64,000 bases of DNA, taken from contig CM055097.1 in the NCBI GenBank assembly GCA_029204225.1, positions 72,576,758-72,640,757 of the forward strand, given 5' to 3'. Below are positions 35,197 through 48,705 of this stretch, piece after piece; within the stretch, counting starts at the first letter, position 1; each line of letters begins with the position of its first letter. This DNA is from Diphasiastrum complanatum (Eukaryota > Streptophyta > Lycopodiopsida > Lycopodiales > Lycopodiaceae). Below the pieces are notes generated by a model, which searched no databases, was not told where the DNA came from, and was given only the letters and a program-made list of their open reading frames with translations. A program made the translations under genes and the position numbers.

Positions 35197-38100
35197 AGAG
35201 ATTTGGATCATCATCAAAACTCTTTGACTTGGCTCTGATACCATGTCAAATTTAAGAGAAAAGGACCTATTTTGATCTACAAAAGATCATTAAGAGTAAT
35301 TGGTAGCTTGGGATCTTGATCTACATCAAGACTAGCTTCCAATTCTAGCTTCTACTTGACAATTTTAGTGATTCCAAGCAAGAACAATAAAAAACGATGA
35401 CCCACGGCTTCACACGTGTGAAGTACTGTTACTTTATGGCCTGATAGTAGAGACACAAATCGGAGCCCACACATGTGAAGAGCAGCCTGCTGTATAGATT
35501 TAGAACAATGTTTGAAGTACTCAAAGTGTTGGTTTCATTTTGATCACAAAATCAATGTACATGGAGAGGACAAACTCGAGATTGCCAATGAGCTCCAAAA
35601 AATAATCTATCTTCTCACTATGGGAGCTTGGAATACATTGCAAAACTCACTTCCTTTGTAAAGTTAGGTGAATTTCCAACATGTAATAAGGAAGTTAACT
35701 CACCCCTTTTGCCCTAAAATGATATCCTAGTCTGTTTCCTAGAGTCAAGCTTGGTAGGTAGCTAGTTGGTCAAACTCTCATCTCAAATCAAGGTGTGGGT
35801 CCTATAATGTAGGGATCACCACCAAATGGACACAACCAACTCTCTTGACTCAAACTAACCTACATTAGGTGTGGATTGCTACATGGCATCTTGGCCTCAC
35901 ATGTGTGGAATTCTTCACACTCCTCCTCAAATTTAGCTTGATCTATTTACAACTCTCTTGCTAGATGAATGAATGCTTTTAGAAGTTTCTAAAAAGTCTA
36001 GCTACAAACAAGGAACTTTTGAGACTCCAATAGAGAATGATGTCCATGAAGGATCTTTCACTACCTCTTAAAGGATCCCTTACAATATGTTCCAAAAATG
36101 TGTCTATTTACATGTGGCACACTTCAACAACTATACATCATTCCAAGCCATGGATTCAAGATTTTTTGTGCACTTGAAGATACATCAATTAAACTACTAA
36201 GTGCATACATAATGTTGCCACAGACAACTTGCCTTGATTGATCCACATGATTGATACTCAAGGTTCTTCTCGGAGTCCTCGAGTCTTGAGCTTGCTCCTC
36301 CTCCACTTGACTTGACTCCAAATCATCAATGAGTTGAATAAGGTGTTGATCCAAAGGTTCTTATTCAAGTTTACAAATCGTCCACTCTTGAAAGATCACA
36401 TTTCCAACATTGACAATTTCTTTGGTGGAAAACATGTAGATTCTACAATTTCTACTTGAAGAGCTAAACATTACCATTATTCTTGTCATTGAAGTAGGAC
36501 AATCTTTGGTCCTTACATTGGAATGATCATGCAAAAAGCATGTGGACCCAAAGATTTCCAATACAAATGATGGTTCAACTTTTATGACACTATTCAAACT
36601 ATCACAAAAATAGTTATCCAATGAAATTGCTTTATCAACAACAAATGGAGATTTGAAAGCATCTAATTTCATTGTCTTGTCATAAAGAGTACTAAACATC
36701 ATAGATATTAAAGATAAGCAACAAATCACTCCATGTCTACTAATACTATCCAACAAGTATTCAAGGATAGTAGACTCTCCAATGCTCACCATCCTTGCAA
36801 GAAGCACACTTGAATGGAAAATTTGCATGCAATTTGATGATTCGGCTTTGTCATTGAGAACTTCCTTGGAAATCTCATGCTTTGAGGCTAATCCTCAAGA
36901 TCTTCCTCCTTTTGATGCTCCTCCTCAGTACAAGCAAGATCACACTTTGCCAAGATCTCCTCTTGAGTGATCTCCTCCTTTGCCAAGCTCACACTCTTAA
37001 AAGCAACACTAGCTTCCAACTTAAACTATCTTCCATGCTTAAATCCCTTTGCAATGCAAACATCATTCTTAAAAATGGAACAAACACCATGCTCAAAGTG
37101 GACATCCAAACCACTTTCTAAGAGTTGACCAACACTTAGCATATTCTCGGTGATTGATGGTACATGAAGGACATTTTCTAGATCCATACTTATTTAGTAT
37201 TCTAGGTACATAGAGATGGTACCAACACCATCTATTCTACACTCTTCATCACTTGCAGTAAAGAAAAACTTTTTAGCATCATTGAATGAGTGTAAGGTTG
37301 AGAAAAAATTCCTTTTTCACAAGTCATGTGGGAGCTAGCCCCACTATCAATCCACCATGTGTCTCTTGAATTTCCAATGGTTGTTGGTGAGGATGTAGAT
37401 GCCATCAAGAATGCATCTACTTCATCCTCATCCTCCTCATGTGCAAGGTTTCCTTGTCTGATCTCCTACTCTTGTGCTCTTAGCCTCTTGTAGCATTCGG
37501 ATGCATAATGCCCCTTCTTTCCACAAAATAAGCATTTTTGCTTTGACTTGTCCTTTGAGCTTGATGCATCATCCTCTTCTTTGGCCTCCTTTGGATTTTC
37601 TTTTTTCCATTGGTCTTCTTTTTTCCCTTGAATGAGAAATTGGCTCTCTCATCTCCATCCTGCAAGGACAATAAACTCATTCTTGCTTTGGTGTGGAGCA
37701 TCCTACACTCTCCAGCCACTAGTACACTGTGAAGTTTTTCTATAGTTGGCAAAGTGTTTTGGATGGCAAAACTTTGGACCAAATTTGCAAAGTCATCTCC
37801 TAGACCATTAAGGACAATTTATACAAGCTCTCCATCATGAATCTTCTCTTCAATGGAAGCCAACTCCCTATTTAGAGACTTGATTCTAAGCACATAATCT
37901 TGTGCACTCTCCTCCATGCTTTGCAAAATCTGTTTTCTAAGCATGAGAACTCTAGAAGTGTTGCTAGATTCATAGATTGATTTTAAAGACTCCCAAGCCT
38001 CTTTAGCACTAGTACATGCTGATACTTCTCTCAAAAAACCATTGCTTACATTCATGTTCACACAATGAAGTGCAAGCCTAGATCTCTTCTTGTATTTAGC

Positions 38101-40215
38101 TACCTCCTATGCACCTAGAGGTTCATCTTCATCCTCAATCAAAAACTCATAAATGTCTTGGAGCACCATAAGTGACTCCATCCTAACCTTCCAAATAGAA
38201 TAATTTGTGTAATTCAATCTCTCTCTAGCTTCTAGAAGGTATGCTCCAATAGATCCCATCTTACTAATGATTTCTACAAATAAAAAATAGATTCGATTGA
38301 CTTTGAAACTCACAAGGTCTCACACTTGTAGTGTTTCACTCAAATTAGATTTTTAATCCAACAAATGGACTTATAATAGCACTCACTCACAAAGTTGGAA
38401 TGAAGATAAGATGATGTGAAATCTACTTACAATCAAATCTTGCCAATTTTTCACTCTATTGACTACTCTTGAGAAATTCAATGAACACAAAGTAGATTGC
38501 ACTTCTTGACCCTCCCTAAGTTCTTTTCCAAAAATTTTCTCTAGAAGCTTACTTGAAATGCACAAACATTCAAGCAGCAAGATCTCCTTGATTTTGATTC
38601 AAAAAAATTTCAGTGGAAGGATCCTACAAAACAATGCTCAAGAGAAATTGAAATTGATTTGGTCTTAGGAACTCACAAAGGTTTCACTTTCTCATGATTA
38701 CCTCAAATTTGACTTCTAGCCCTCTCTTGGACTTCTAGTCACAGTTCTTACACTCCCTCACAAAGATGAAATGCAGATTAGATGAGATTTTATCAATGAC
38801 ATGAAATCCTATCAATTTTGGCTATTTTTGGACAAAAACATGACTAAATCTCACTCACACTTCTTGATGTACTTTCAAGTTTAGATTACCTAATTTCAGC
38901 CTAGATTAATTAGTTCTCATGAATCAAATTCAAATCTAATCAATGGCACTTGATCTTGGTAGCTATCCTAAGATTTCCACCAAAAATCACATCAACAGCT
39001 CTCAAATTGAATTTTTAATGATCATGAATACCATGCATTAAATGCAGGTTCATAGGTGCCCACACATGTGAACAGTACAGATTTTGATCCCTTCCAAGTT
39101 TAAGATCAAATCCCCTCACCAAAACTTAGCTTCTAGCTTGCCCTCACAAAGACTAGTTTTTAGGACCAAAAACTACTAAAAATAGATTTGATTAGATCAA
39201 TGATCAAAGCTTTTGTACTTGGCTTTGATACCATGTGAAAGTATAGTACTTTTTAGACCATAAATGGATTTTAGAATATCCACAAGAGTGATTATGTACT
39301 TGCTTAACAATGCATCAAAAAACTAGTCAACAAATTTTGATCTAGATTGGCAATTTGACACACAACAAGCATTGATAATAAAAAACAAAGATCACAGACA
39401 CAAATCGGAGCCCACACATGTGAAGAGAAGCATACACATGTGAAGACCAGCCTACTGTATGGATTTAGAACAGTGTTTGAAGTACTCAAAGTGTTGGTTT
39501 TATTTGGATCACAAAATCAATGTACATGGAGAGGACAAACTCAAGATTGCCAATGAGCTCCAAAAAATAATCTATCTTTTCACTATGGGAGCTTGGAATA
39601 CATATCAAGACTTGTTGGAAATTAAGCCCACAGTTGTCTCCTTGGTGAATGACTAGTTTCTATTTCAGGATTCTTCCTGCATTTTTATTGATCGTTGATC
39701 TAGGGTTAGGTGAAACCAACATTGGTTCTACGTCTGCTCATCTGATACCTACAAGAATCACAACTTAGACAACCAAACTATTTGAAGAACATCTACAACG
39801 GGCTTCCGGCTGATCTCCAGCAAAGGGTAACCAATCCTATCATATTTCAAGTTCAAATGTTAAGCTCAATAATTTGAAGATCATTGAAGACCTAGCCATC
39901 TTCAAGAACTTCCACGAATTAGCATTTAGAACAACTCTGTAGAAATACACTAAGTGTCACAACAGTCTACAGAAATGAACTATGTTTTTCGCAGTGTCGG
40001 CTTTTTTTCGAAATGTGACAATGTCGGCTTTTCCCAAAATGCGACACTTCAGCATAGTTCAACAATTCAACTATTTTCAACAATGTCATCTTTTTGCATT
40101 TTTTCTCGAAATGCGACAGTGTCGGCTTTTTGCCTTCAGCTTCTTCCTTCCAACTATTTTGAAAAAGTTTAACGGTTTTAGGGACACCTTTGTCTTTTTA
40201 AGGGCACTATCAGCT

Positions 40216-41903
40216 TTCTCCACTGCCGACAAACTCTGAGTTGGTATTAGAGCAAGTGTTGTGGTCCTGAACGAGCAAGTGGGGGTTTCTTTCGCCCTAT
40301 GCTCGCCTGAGTGGGGGTGTTGAAGGACGCAAGCTACGCACAAAGCAGCTGCGTCCGAAAAGGCACAAAAAAGAGTGCATTCTTCCTATAAGCAAATGGC
40401 AACTATAATAGAACCCACACATAAGCTCATTGTAGACAATGTATCCTTGTCCCCTTGTACCAGCCCTTTTGAAGTCAAAGAAAAATGATGGCGGGTGGCT
40501 AGGTGGTGGGGATGGGATCCCGCATGAGGCCCGTAGGCACACACGACGCACCACATCGTCTACTGGACCGCTCACCGCTACTGACAAACTCTGAGTTGGT
40601 ATCAAAATCTGGTACTGAATTACAGAACAAGAAGACAATTACTCTATCAGCTAGTAGAGTCTTGTACTGTGGAAGCTTATCAGGCTACAGAAATAGCTCT
40701 GATACCATGTTGGAGAAAGAGGGTGTGTGAGTGTGAGAAACAAAAATAGCTCGTAAAGAAAACGAACACGAAAAGAAGCGAACTCGAAACTCGAACGAGA
40801 AACGAACTCGAACGGAAGGTGTTCGTGCGCAACGAATGAGCTATATTACTCTTTTCCTAAGCATGACTACGCCTATCAGAAATGAACAGAACGTTAGTGA
40901 TAAAAATCACGGTCGATCTGATTATGTAGCCAAACATTAAGTAACAAAACATCAGAAGAATAATTTGTCGTGAACAGCTAGACAAATTATTAGTCACGAA
41001 TGATTCGCGAAGAGCTAGATTGAGCTCAACCGATAATTAGTCGTGAAAGACAAGACTAAATATTAGTTGTCAATAGCTAGACTAATAATGATTTGCTAAG
41101 AATAGATTACTAGATTGAGCAACGAGAGAGTCAGATAGAATGAGGAAAAACATAGCAATATTGACACAAATCTAAATGTAGATCAACAGAGCTGTTATCA
41201 GATTAAGTATAGCAATACATGTCAATAGTGTTGTGGAGCACAAGACAATAGCGGATGAAACCGCGTGCTCTACAAAGCTAATTCAATCTATAAAAGAGAT
41301 AAACCTATTACTGACAATACAAAAGAATCAATGCACAAGGCATCTACTTCGTCTATCTCTGATAAGTTTCTGATGCTATTATTTTCACACACATTTTTGA
41401 ATACGCAAGTGGTATTCAATATATACACAATTTTACAGATGTGCAGATGAAGAAAGTGGATGTGCTGTCTGTAGGAGATCGTGGGTAGTTGCTGCCGTTG
41501 TCAAAACTGTTAGCACAATTGCGTGGGATGAGTGTGAAAAGGCCGTGATGTCAGCCTTTGCTGAAATGAACGTTGGTGAAGATGCAAAAAATGCGACACT
41601 TTGACAAAATGCCTTAGGATTTGATTTACAGGGTGCCTTCGCTTTTCCTAGGGCACCTTCGACATTTTGTAAGGCAATGTCATCTTTTTTGTCTGTCACA
41701 AATCACATGTGAAAACACAGTGTCATATTTTTCACATTTTTTGCCTGTGAAAATTTACTTGTATTTATGCAGACAGTCGAGTTTTTTACCTGTCTTATTT
41801 TACATCTAAAAATGCAGACTATGCGACAACATGAGTAAAAATGCAGGATGAATGGAGGCAGATTAAAATAGGATTTAGGAGAGTAGAGGAGATAAATCCA
41901 ATA
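40216..41903 (-). mobile_element. Insertion inside the nested 5' LTR: Copia LTR plus miniature unit
   Basis: This block is absent from the matching 3' LTR (between about 47,470 and 47,543). Its right part, 40,708-41,903, is a minus-strand Copia LTR of about 1196 bases, the same family as 6002-7201, with its primer site at 40,696-40,707 and a leader stub to about 40,640. Its left part, 40,244-40,600, is the second copy of the GC-richer miniature unit described at 21,190. The block therefore combines two elements. No body of the minus-strand element survives. Confidence 0.7.
40244..40606 (+). mobile_element. Miniature LTR-type unit (TRIM-like), copy 2
   Basis: TGGTATTAGAGC is followed by about 60 bases, a tract GAGTGGGGG, then TGTTGAAGGACGC at 40,318 and about 270 bases ending before a second TGGTATCAAAATC near 40,595. 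The words CAAGTGGGGGTTT, CTGAGTGGGGGTGTTG, CCAGCCCTTTTG and GATGGCGGGTGGCTAGG are shared with the copy at 21,190-21,534. GACAAACTCTGAGTTGGTAT occurs on both sides (about 40,228 and 40,583). The repeated primer-site sequence at both edges is seen in both copies. Confidence 0.5.
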
Positions 41904-44900
41904 GAACATTCCCAGCCACTTTCCAAAAATGTGAAGTGAGAGAAAGCCACTTCACATAAAATGTGAAGTGAGAGAATTTGCGACGTCCTCGTCCGTGTCA
42001 ACATTCCCTGATTCATTGACTGTATATACTATGTATAGTTGTCACAAAAGCCAAATAACTTCCAAGTACAACGGCTTACCTAATTAGGTGAAAAATATTT
42101 ACTGTAGTTAATATGGATGCAATCTATAAATGGGTCATCCGGACACACTCTACGTAGTTCTCTATCCAAGAGATGAATGATTTTGAGCCTCCCAGTTATG
42201 TCGTCATTTTGGTTGTAACTACTATTTTGTTGTGCTTCAGTGTAATATAGCAACACGCTTTTCTATCTGTGTATAACGTAGATGAATGCTTGTTGTGATT
42301 TGAATACGCTTCATTATTGTTTGATAACATTTGTTCACTCACTCAGATCAGAACACAGACGTCTACGACTCCTCAGCTTTTGATCAGACGATGGTTTTCT
42401 TTGATGCCTGAGGAACTTGTGTTGTCATACTGCTCTTTCAATCTATTTCAAAACTAAACTTCTGACTAAATGCATTTTTCAGTAATGCCACACACAAACC
42501 ATTTCTAATCTCTTCGATGGACTGTACTCATTTTTGTTTTTGTGAGTATGAACTAATTTATAAGATCCTATTGGGCAATAAAACACTTAAGCTATGATTA
42601 TAATTAGCATAAACATTCCATTAGATTGTTTTTGCATCTAGCAGCCCATTGCAACGACAGAGCTGTTCCACAAATATTCTTGCTCGCTTCTCTATCCGTG
42701 TTCTCCATACTCCATCACCCCCATCAGATTGGTATCAGAGCATATCCCTCAAATAAACTGAGAGATTAAGTTTGTTCTATTTGTTTACTGTTAACATGTC
42801 TCATATTGGTAACTCTTCGTCATCATCCAACGAGGTTAGAGTCATTGACAAGTTCAATGGACCTAACTTCTACATCTGAAAGTTAAAACTCTGGATGATG
42901 TTGATAGATAGAGATATTTGGGATGTAGTTGAAGGTATCTAAAATCAGAAGATGGTGATCAAGCAAAGGCATGGAAGATCAAGATCAGAAGGCCTTAGCA
43001 TGTACACTCAATTTGGCCAACTCCCAAATATCTCATGTTACCACATTCAAAACCTCTAAGGATGCATTAGATTTGTTATCAAATCTTTATGAGACTCATG
43101 ATGTAACCACTAGATTACATCTTAGAAGGAAGTTCTTTACTCTTAGCATGTTTGATTCTACTGCCATCACTTCTCACATCAACAGCTTCAAATTTTTAAT
43201 GGATCAGTTATCAACTGTAGGATGTGCTATTCAAGATGATGATGCCGTTATCACCTTGTTTTTTTCTCTTCCAAAGTCGTATGAGCACTTTGTCGGGATG
43301 ATCTCCACACAACCCGACCTCACTCTTCAAAAGGTGATCGATCTTCTTCTTCAAGAAGAAATGCGGAGAAAGACCAGCGGCCTGACCATCAAAGAAAAAT
43401 TGATGGCCTTGTACACCAAGAAGAAAGACTATTCCAAGGGCAAGAATCAAGTGCAACAGCAGCAACAACAGAAGCCTCACACTCAAGGTGAGAATAGTGG
43501 ATTGCACAAGAAGCTTTTCTGTAGATATTGCAAGAGAGACAATCATAACATCAAAGAGTGTCGTATCCACATCTACAGTGAGAAAAGAAAGCAACAACAA
43601 CAACAGTCAGATTTCTCCAATGCGGCAGAATTCAAGGAGCAAGATACACATCTGTTAATGGCTTACAACAGTGGCAACAAAGACTATGATAGCTGGTACC
43701 TGGACAGTGGCGCTACCTAGCGCATGACCTCTCGCAAGGAATGGTTTACGGAGTATGTAGCTTACCGCATAGATCAATTTATTTACCTCAAAGATTCAAG
43801 CACATATGCGTGAAAGGCAAAGAGACAATCAAGATCGCGTTCAAAAATGATCTTTCTATTTATGTCACCAATGTTCTTCACGTATTTCAGTTGTCAAAGA
43901 ACATGTTGTCAGTTTCTAAGATGACTGATGAGAGCTACACTGTTACTTTCTCATCTGAGTAGTGTACAATCTTCAATGAAGATACTACTCTAACTACATG
44001 CACTAGAGTCGGAAATCTTTACATACTCTCTAATTCAATTGGATTAGCTAGCATCTCTCATGAAAATGTAAACGATAATGCTACTTTGTGGCATAGTTGA
44101 TTTGGACACGTAAATACAAGATCACTTTCCTATATGCATTGTAATAATTTAGTTGATGGATTGTATTTCCCTTCTTCATTGGATAGGAAATATTTCTTTT
44201 GTGAAGCATGCATCTATGGCAAACACTCTAGAAACAAGTTTCTCAAATCACATTCCATTAAAACAAAACATGTATTGGATCTTGTACATAGCGATTTTTA
44301 TGGTCCAATGCCAACTCCGTCCTTAGGAGATGCAACCTATTGTATCACTTTCATAGGTGATTATTCTAGATGGTCTACAGTCATGTTCATTAAGCACAAT
44401 TTGAAGCCTTTGAATGAGCTTTCAAAAGATTCAAGGCCATGACTGAGACGCAAACGTCTACAAAAGTGAAAGCACTCTGAACTCATGGTGGCGGCGAATA
44501 CCTCTCTAACGAGATGTCCGAGTACATGGCTGAACATGGTATTAGAAGATAGTTCACCACTTCCTATTCACCTCAAGAAAATGGAATTGCATAAAGGAAG
44601 AATCAAACTCTTCTCAACTCAGCCAGATCCATGCTACATTAGGCGCACTTACCTGCGATGTTTTGGGTAGAAGCTACTGCCACAACCTGTTACGTACAGA
44701 ACAAATCCAGAACCAAAGCAGTCAACAACAAAACAAGCTTATGAAGTTTGGCATGGACACAAGCCTAGTGTCAACCATTTAGAAATCTTTTGGTTGTATA
44801 TGTTTTGTTCACATTCCTAAATAACTTAGGAAGAAGCTAGACCATAGGACAAATAAATGTATTTTCATTGGCTATCTTGATGAACATAAAGCTTACAAAG

Positions 44901-47900
44901 TTTATGATCCATCCATCCATCAATGTAGTATTTGTCTCTAAGAATGTAATATTTCAAGAACATACATACTATGATTTCAAACAACCATCGATAAATGATG
45001 CTATGTCATTTCATCCTATTTTATGTAGCATGGATTCTTCCAATGTTGATGTTCCTTCTACAGAACCTATAGCTACAAATACAGAAGCCAAGCAGCTGAC
45101 AGTACCTGTCATCAGACTAGACCAAGCCAGCTCAACTAGATCTGGAAAAATTCAAGAAGAAACATCATCGCATCCTGGTCAACCAAACGTCTGTAGATCC
45201 TCACACACTCGGACAGTTCCTGAGATGTATACACCTCAATCATTCTGGACTTCATCAGAAGAACCAGAGACTCTAGCCAAAGCAACTAACTCCAAGGATG
45301 GTGTGACATGGCAAGAAGCTATGGAAAGCGAATACAACTCACTTTTGATGGACCAGACCTGGACACTAGCGACTTTCCCACTCACAAGAGAGTTATTCAC
45401 AACAAGTGGATCTTCAAGAAGAAGATCAATTCTGATGGTTCCATTGCTAAATGGAAAGCACGACTGGTGGCTAAAGGATTCACTCAGGTCCAAGGAGTGG
45501 ATTACCAAGATATTTTCACTCTTGTCGTCAAGATGTAGTCAATCAAGACTCTGATTGCGTTAGCAGCCACAGAAGACCTCAAAATGCACCAAATGGATGT
45601 CAAGACAACATTTTTTAATGACAACGTCGAAAAAAAGCTGTATACCTTCCAACTAGAAGGATTCAAAGTCAAAGGCATAGAGCAAAAAGTGTGCAAGCTG
45701 CACAAAACAATCTATAGTCTGAAACAGGCCGCAAGAGCATGGTTTGATAGAATCAACTCTTATCTCATTCAATTGGGTTTTGCAAACAATTCAGCTAATT
45801 GTAATGTTTATTCAAAGCATATAGACACCAATTCAGTTCACATAGCTCTTTACGTAAATGATGTATTTATCTTGTCTGACGACACTTCTCTTCTACACAC
45901 TACTAAGAGTGATCTATCAAAGGAATTTGACATGACTAATTTAGGAGCTGTCCATTCTTTGCTAGGAATTCACATTACTAGAAATAAACTTCAAAAGAAG
46001 ATCTATCTTAGCCAGCAGGCACATCTAAAAGACACTTTAAAAAAAATTCATATGTTTGATTGCAAACCAATTGAAACTCCAATGGATCCAAGTATAGTAT
46101 TGACTAAACCTACTTGTGCTGATTTTGATAGCGAAGTACTCGACATAGCGAAGTACCCTTATCATTCACTCATAGGATCTTTGATGTATGCAATGCTGTG
46201 TACTAGACCAAATTTAGCATACATTGTTAGCACATTAAGTCAAATCATGTCTAATCCTAGGATCTCTCATGGGAAATCATTAAAGAGAGTGATGAGATAT
46301 ATTCAGGGAAGTTTAGATCACATTTTATGTTATGATGGAAATGCTATCGACCCACTTGTCCTACGAGGCTACTCCGACTCGGATTGGGGAGGAACAATCT
46401 CTACTAGAAAATCTACCTGAGGTTTTGTTTCTATCTAGCAGGGGGACCGATTTCGTGGAACTCAAAGAAGTAAAAATCAGTTGCGCTTTTTTCGACAAAG
46501 GCAGAGTACATCGCAACATGTCAAGCTTCAAAAGAAACTGTATGGATCAAGTTATTACGTCATGCATCACACTTAGTTCAGTGCTACCACCATTTTGTGT
46601 GACAACTTGAGCTGTATTTCACTGTCACTAAATCCCAGATTTCATGGCAAATCCAGGCACATAGAAATCCAGTATTATTTCATTCGGGAGAAAATCTTCT
46701 CAGGGCAAGTGATCCTTCGATATTGTTCCAACAGAAATGGTCGCAGACATCTTCACCAAAGTGCTTCCCAGGATCAAGCATCAGAAGTTCTTCAACATGC
46801 TGAACCTGATGAAGATACCAATGCACCAACCGTGATCTTAAGGGAGACTATTGAAAATTAAGCCCGTAGTTGTCTCCTTGGTGAATGACTAATTTCTATT
46901 TCAAGATTCTTCCTGCACGTATATTGATCGTTGATCTAGGGTCAAGTGAAACCAACATTGGTTCTACGTCTACTCATCTGATACCCGCAAGAATCATAAC
47001 TTAGATAGCCAAAGTATTTGAAGAACGTCTACAACGGGCTTCTGACTGATCTCTAGCAAAGGGTAACCAATCCTATCATATTTCAAGTTCAGATGTGAAG
47101 TTCAATAATTTGAAGATCATTGAAGACTTGGCCATCTTCAAGAACTTCCACGAATTAGCATTTAGAACAACTCTGTTGAAATACACTAAGTGTCGCAACA
47201 CTTTGTAGAAATGAACTATGTTTTTTTTTGTCGGCTTTTTTCGAAATGTGACACTTCAGCATAGTTCAACAGTTCAACTATTTTCAATAGTGTCGGCTTT
47301 TTGCATTTCCCTGAAATGCGACAGAATCGATTTTTTGCCACAATGTCGGCTTTTTGTCTTCAGTTTCTTCCTTTCAACTATTTTGAAGAAGTTAAACTGT
47401 TTTAAAGACGCCTTCATCTTTTTAAGGACACTATAGGCTTTTTAAAGACATAGTCGACTTCTAAGGGCACTATTGACTTTTTCGCAAAATCCCGAAGAGA
47501 GAAAACAATTCCGACAGTCATCTATTTTCAATGAGAAACATTCCCAGCCACTTCTCAAAAATGTGAAGTGAGAGAAAGCCACTTCACATAAAATGCGAAG
47601 TGAGAGAATTTGTGACGTCCTCGTCTGCATCGATATTCCCTGATCCGTTGACCATATATACTATTTATAGTTGTTACAAAAGCCAAATACTTCCAAGTAC
47701 AATGGCTTACCTAATTAGGTGACAAACATTTACTTTAGTTAATATGGATCTATAAATGGATCATCCAGGCACACTCTACATGATGCTCTATCCATGAGAC
47801 AAATGATTTTGAGCCTCTCAGTTACGTCGTCATTTTGGTTGTAACTACTATTTTGTTGTGCTTCAGTGTAATATAGCAACAACACGCTTTTCTATCTGTG

Positions 47901-48705
47901 TATAACGTAGAGAATGCTTTTTGTGATTTGAATGCACTTCATTGTTGTTTGATAATATTTGTTCACTCACTCTGATCAAAACACGGACGTCTACGACTCC
48001 TCAGTTTCTGATCAGACGATGGCTGTCTTTGACGCATGAGGAACTTGTGTTGTCATACTGCTCTTTCATTCTATTTCAGAACTAAACTTCTGACTAAATC
48101 CATTTTTCAGTAATACCACACACAAACCATTTCTAATCTCTTCGGTGGACTGTACTCATTTTTGCTTTTTTGTGAGTATAAACTAGTTTATAAGATCTTG
48201 TTGGGCAATAGAACACTTAAGCTATGATTATAGTTAGCATAAACATTCCATTAGACTGTTTTTGCATGTAGCAACCCATTGCAATGGGAGAGCTATTCCG
48301 CAAATATTCCTGCTCTCTTCTCCGTTCACGTTCTCCATACTCCATCGCCCCCATCAAAACTCACTTCCTTTGTAAAGTTAGGTGAGTTTCTAGCATGTAA
48401 TAAGGAAGTCAACTCACCCTTTTTGTCCTGAAATGAAACCCTAGTCTATTTCCTAGAGTCAAGCTTGATAGGTAGCTAATTGGTGAAAATCTCATCTCAA
48501 ATCAAGGTTGTGGGTCCTATAATGTAGGGATCACTACCAAATGGACACAACCAATTCTCTTGACTCGACCTAACCTACATTAGGTGTGGATTGCCACATG
48601 GCATCTTGGCCTCACATGTGTGGAATCCAATCATGTACAAAATTTACACTATTCTACATGATTTTTGATCAAGCTAGATTTGTCAAGTTTTGGCAATTCT
48701 TTACA

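Larger units (their letters stand above)
39613..48356 (+). mobile_element. Broken Ty1/Copia element nested in the above
   Basis: Plus-strand Copia of another family. The 5' LTR (39,613-42,726) contains a 1.7-kb insertion; the 3' LTR (46,849-48,356) is 1508 bases. The LTRs differ by roughly 8-9% where I compared them, so the element is old. The flanks AGACT and AAACT fit a 5-bp target duplication with one change. The primer site TGGTATCAGAGC is at 42,730-42,741. Gag starts near 42,797 and its clearest part is 42,971-43,700 with a CCHC box (CRYCKRDNHNIKEC). Protease (WYLDSGAT) is near 43,710, integrase about 44,080-44,900, reverse transcriptase about 45,300-46,000 and RNase H about 46,170-46,800. 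Several breaks in the coding region. Confidence 0.88.
35244..48705 (-). mobile_element. Broken Ty1/Copia element split by a nested Copia
   Basis: Minus-strand Copia fossil. Its 3' LTR is 35,244-35,919, next to a purine-rich tract (GAGGAGGAG, minus sense) at 35,920-35,928. The body runs to the primer site at 39,222-39,233 (TGGTATCAAAGC). Its 5' LTR is in two parts, 39,234-39,612 and 48,357-48,705, divided by the plus-strand element at 39,613-48,356. Gag lies at about 38,260-37,480 with a CCHC box near 37,520, protease near 37,340 and integrase pieces at about 36,830-36,360; reverse transcriptase and RNase H are mostly absent. Several breaks. The LTRs differ by about 7%. Left of the 3' LTR is another primer site (35,232-35,243) and leader, so this LTR was shared by two bodies. 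Confidence 0.82.

Noticed and set aside
40297-40638. 113-codon minus-strand frame over the GC-richer unit
   Set aside because: It overlaps the primer site and repeat unit, and its matching unit at 21,190 does not keep the same frame, so it is chance.
39613-48356. Retrovirus-like envelope gene
   Set aside because: Nothing beyond RNase H is coded before the 3' LTR in any Copia element here; no signal peptide or membrane protein follows pol.
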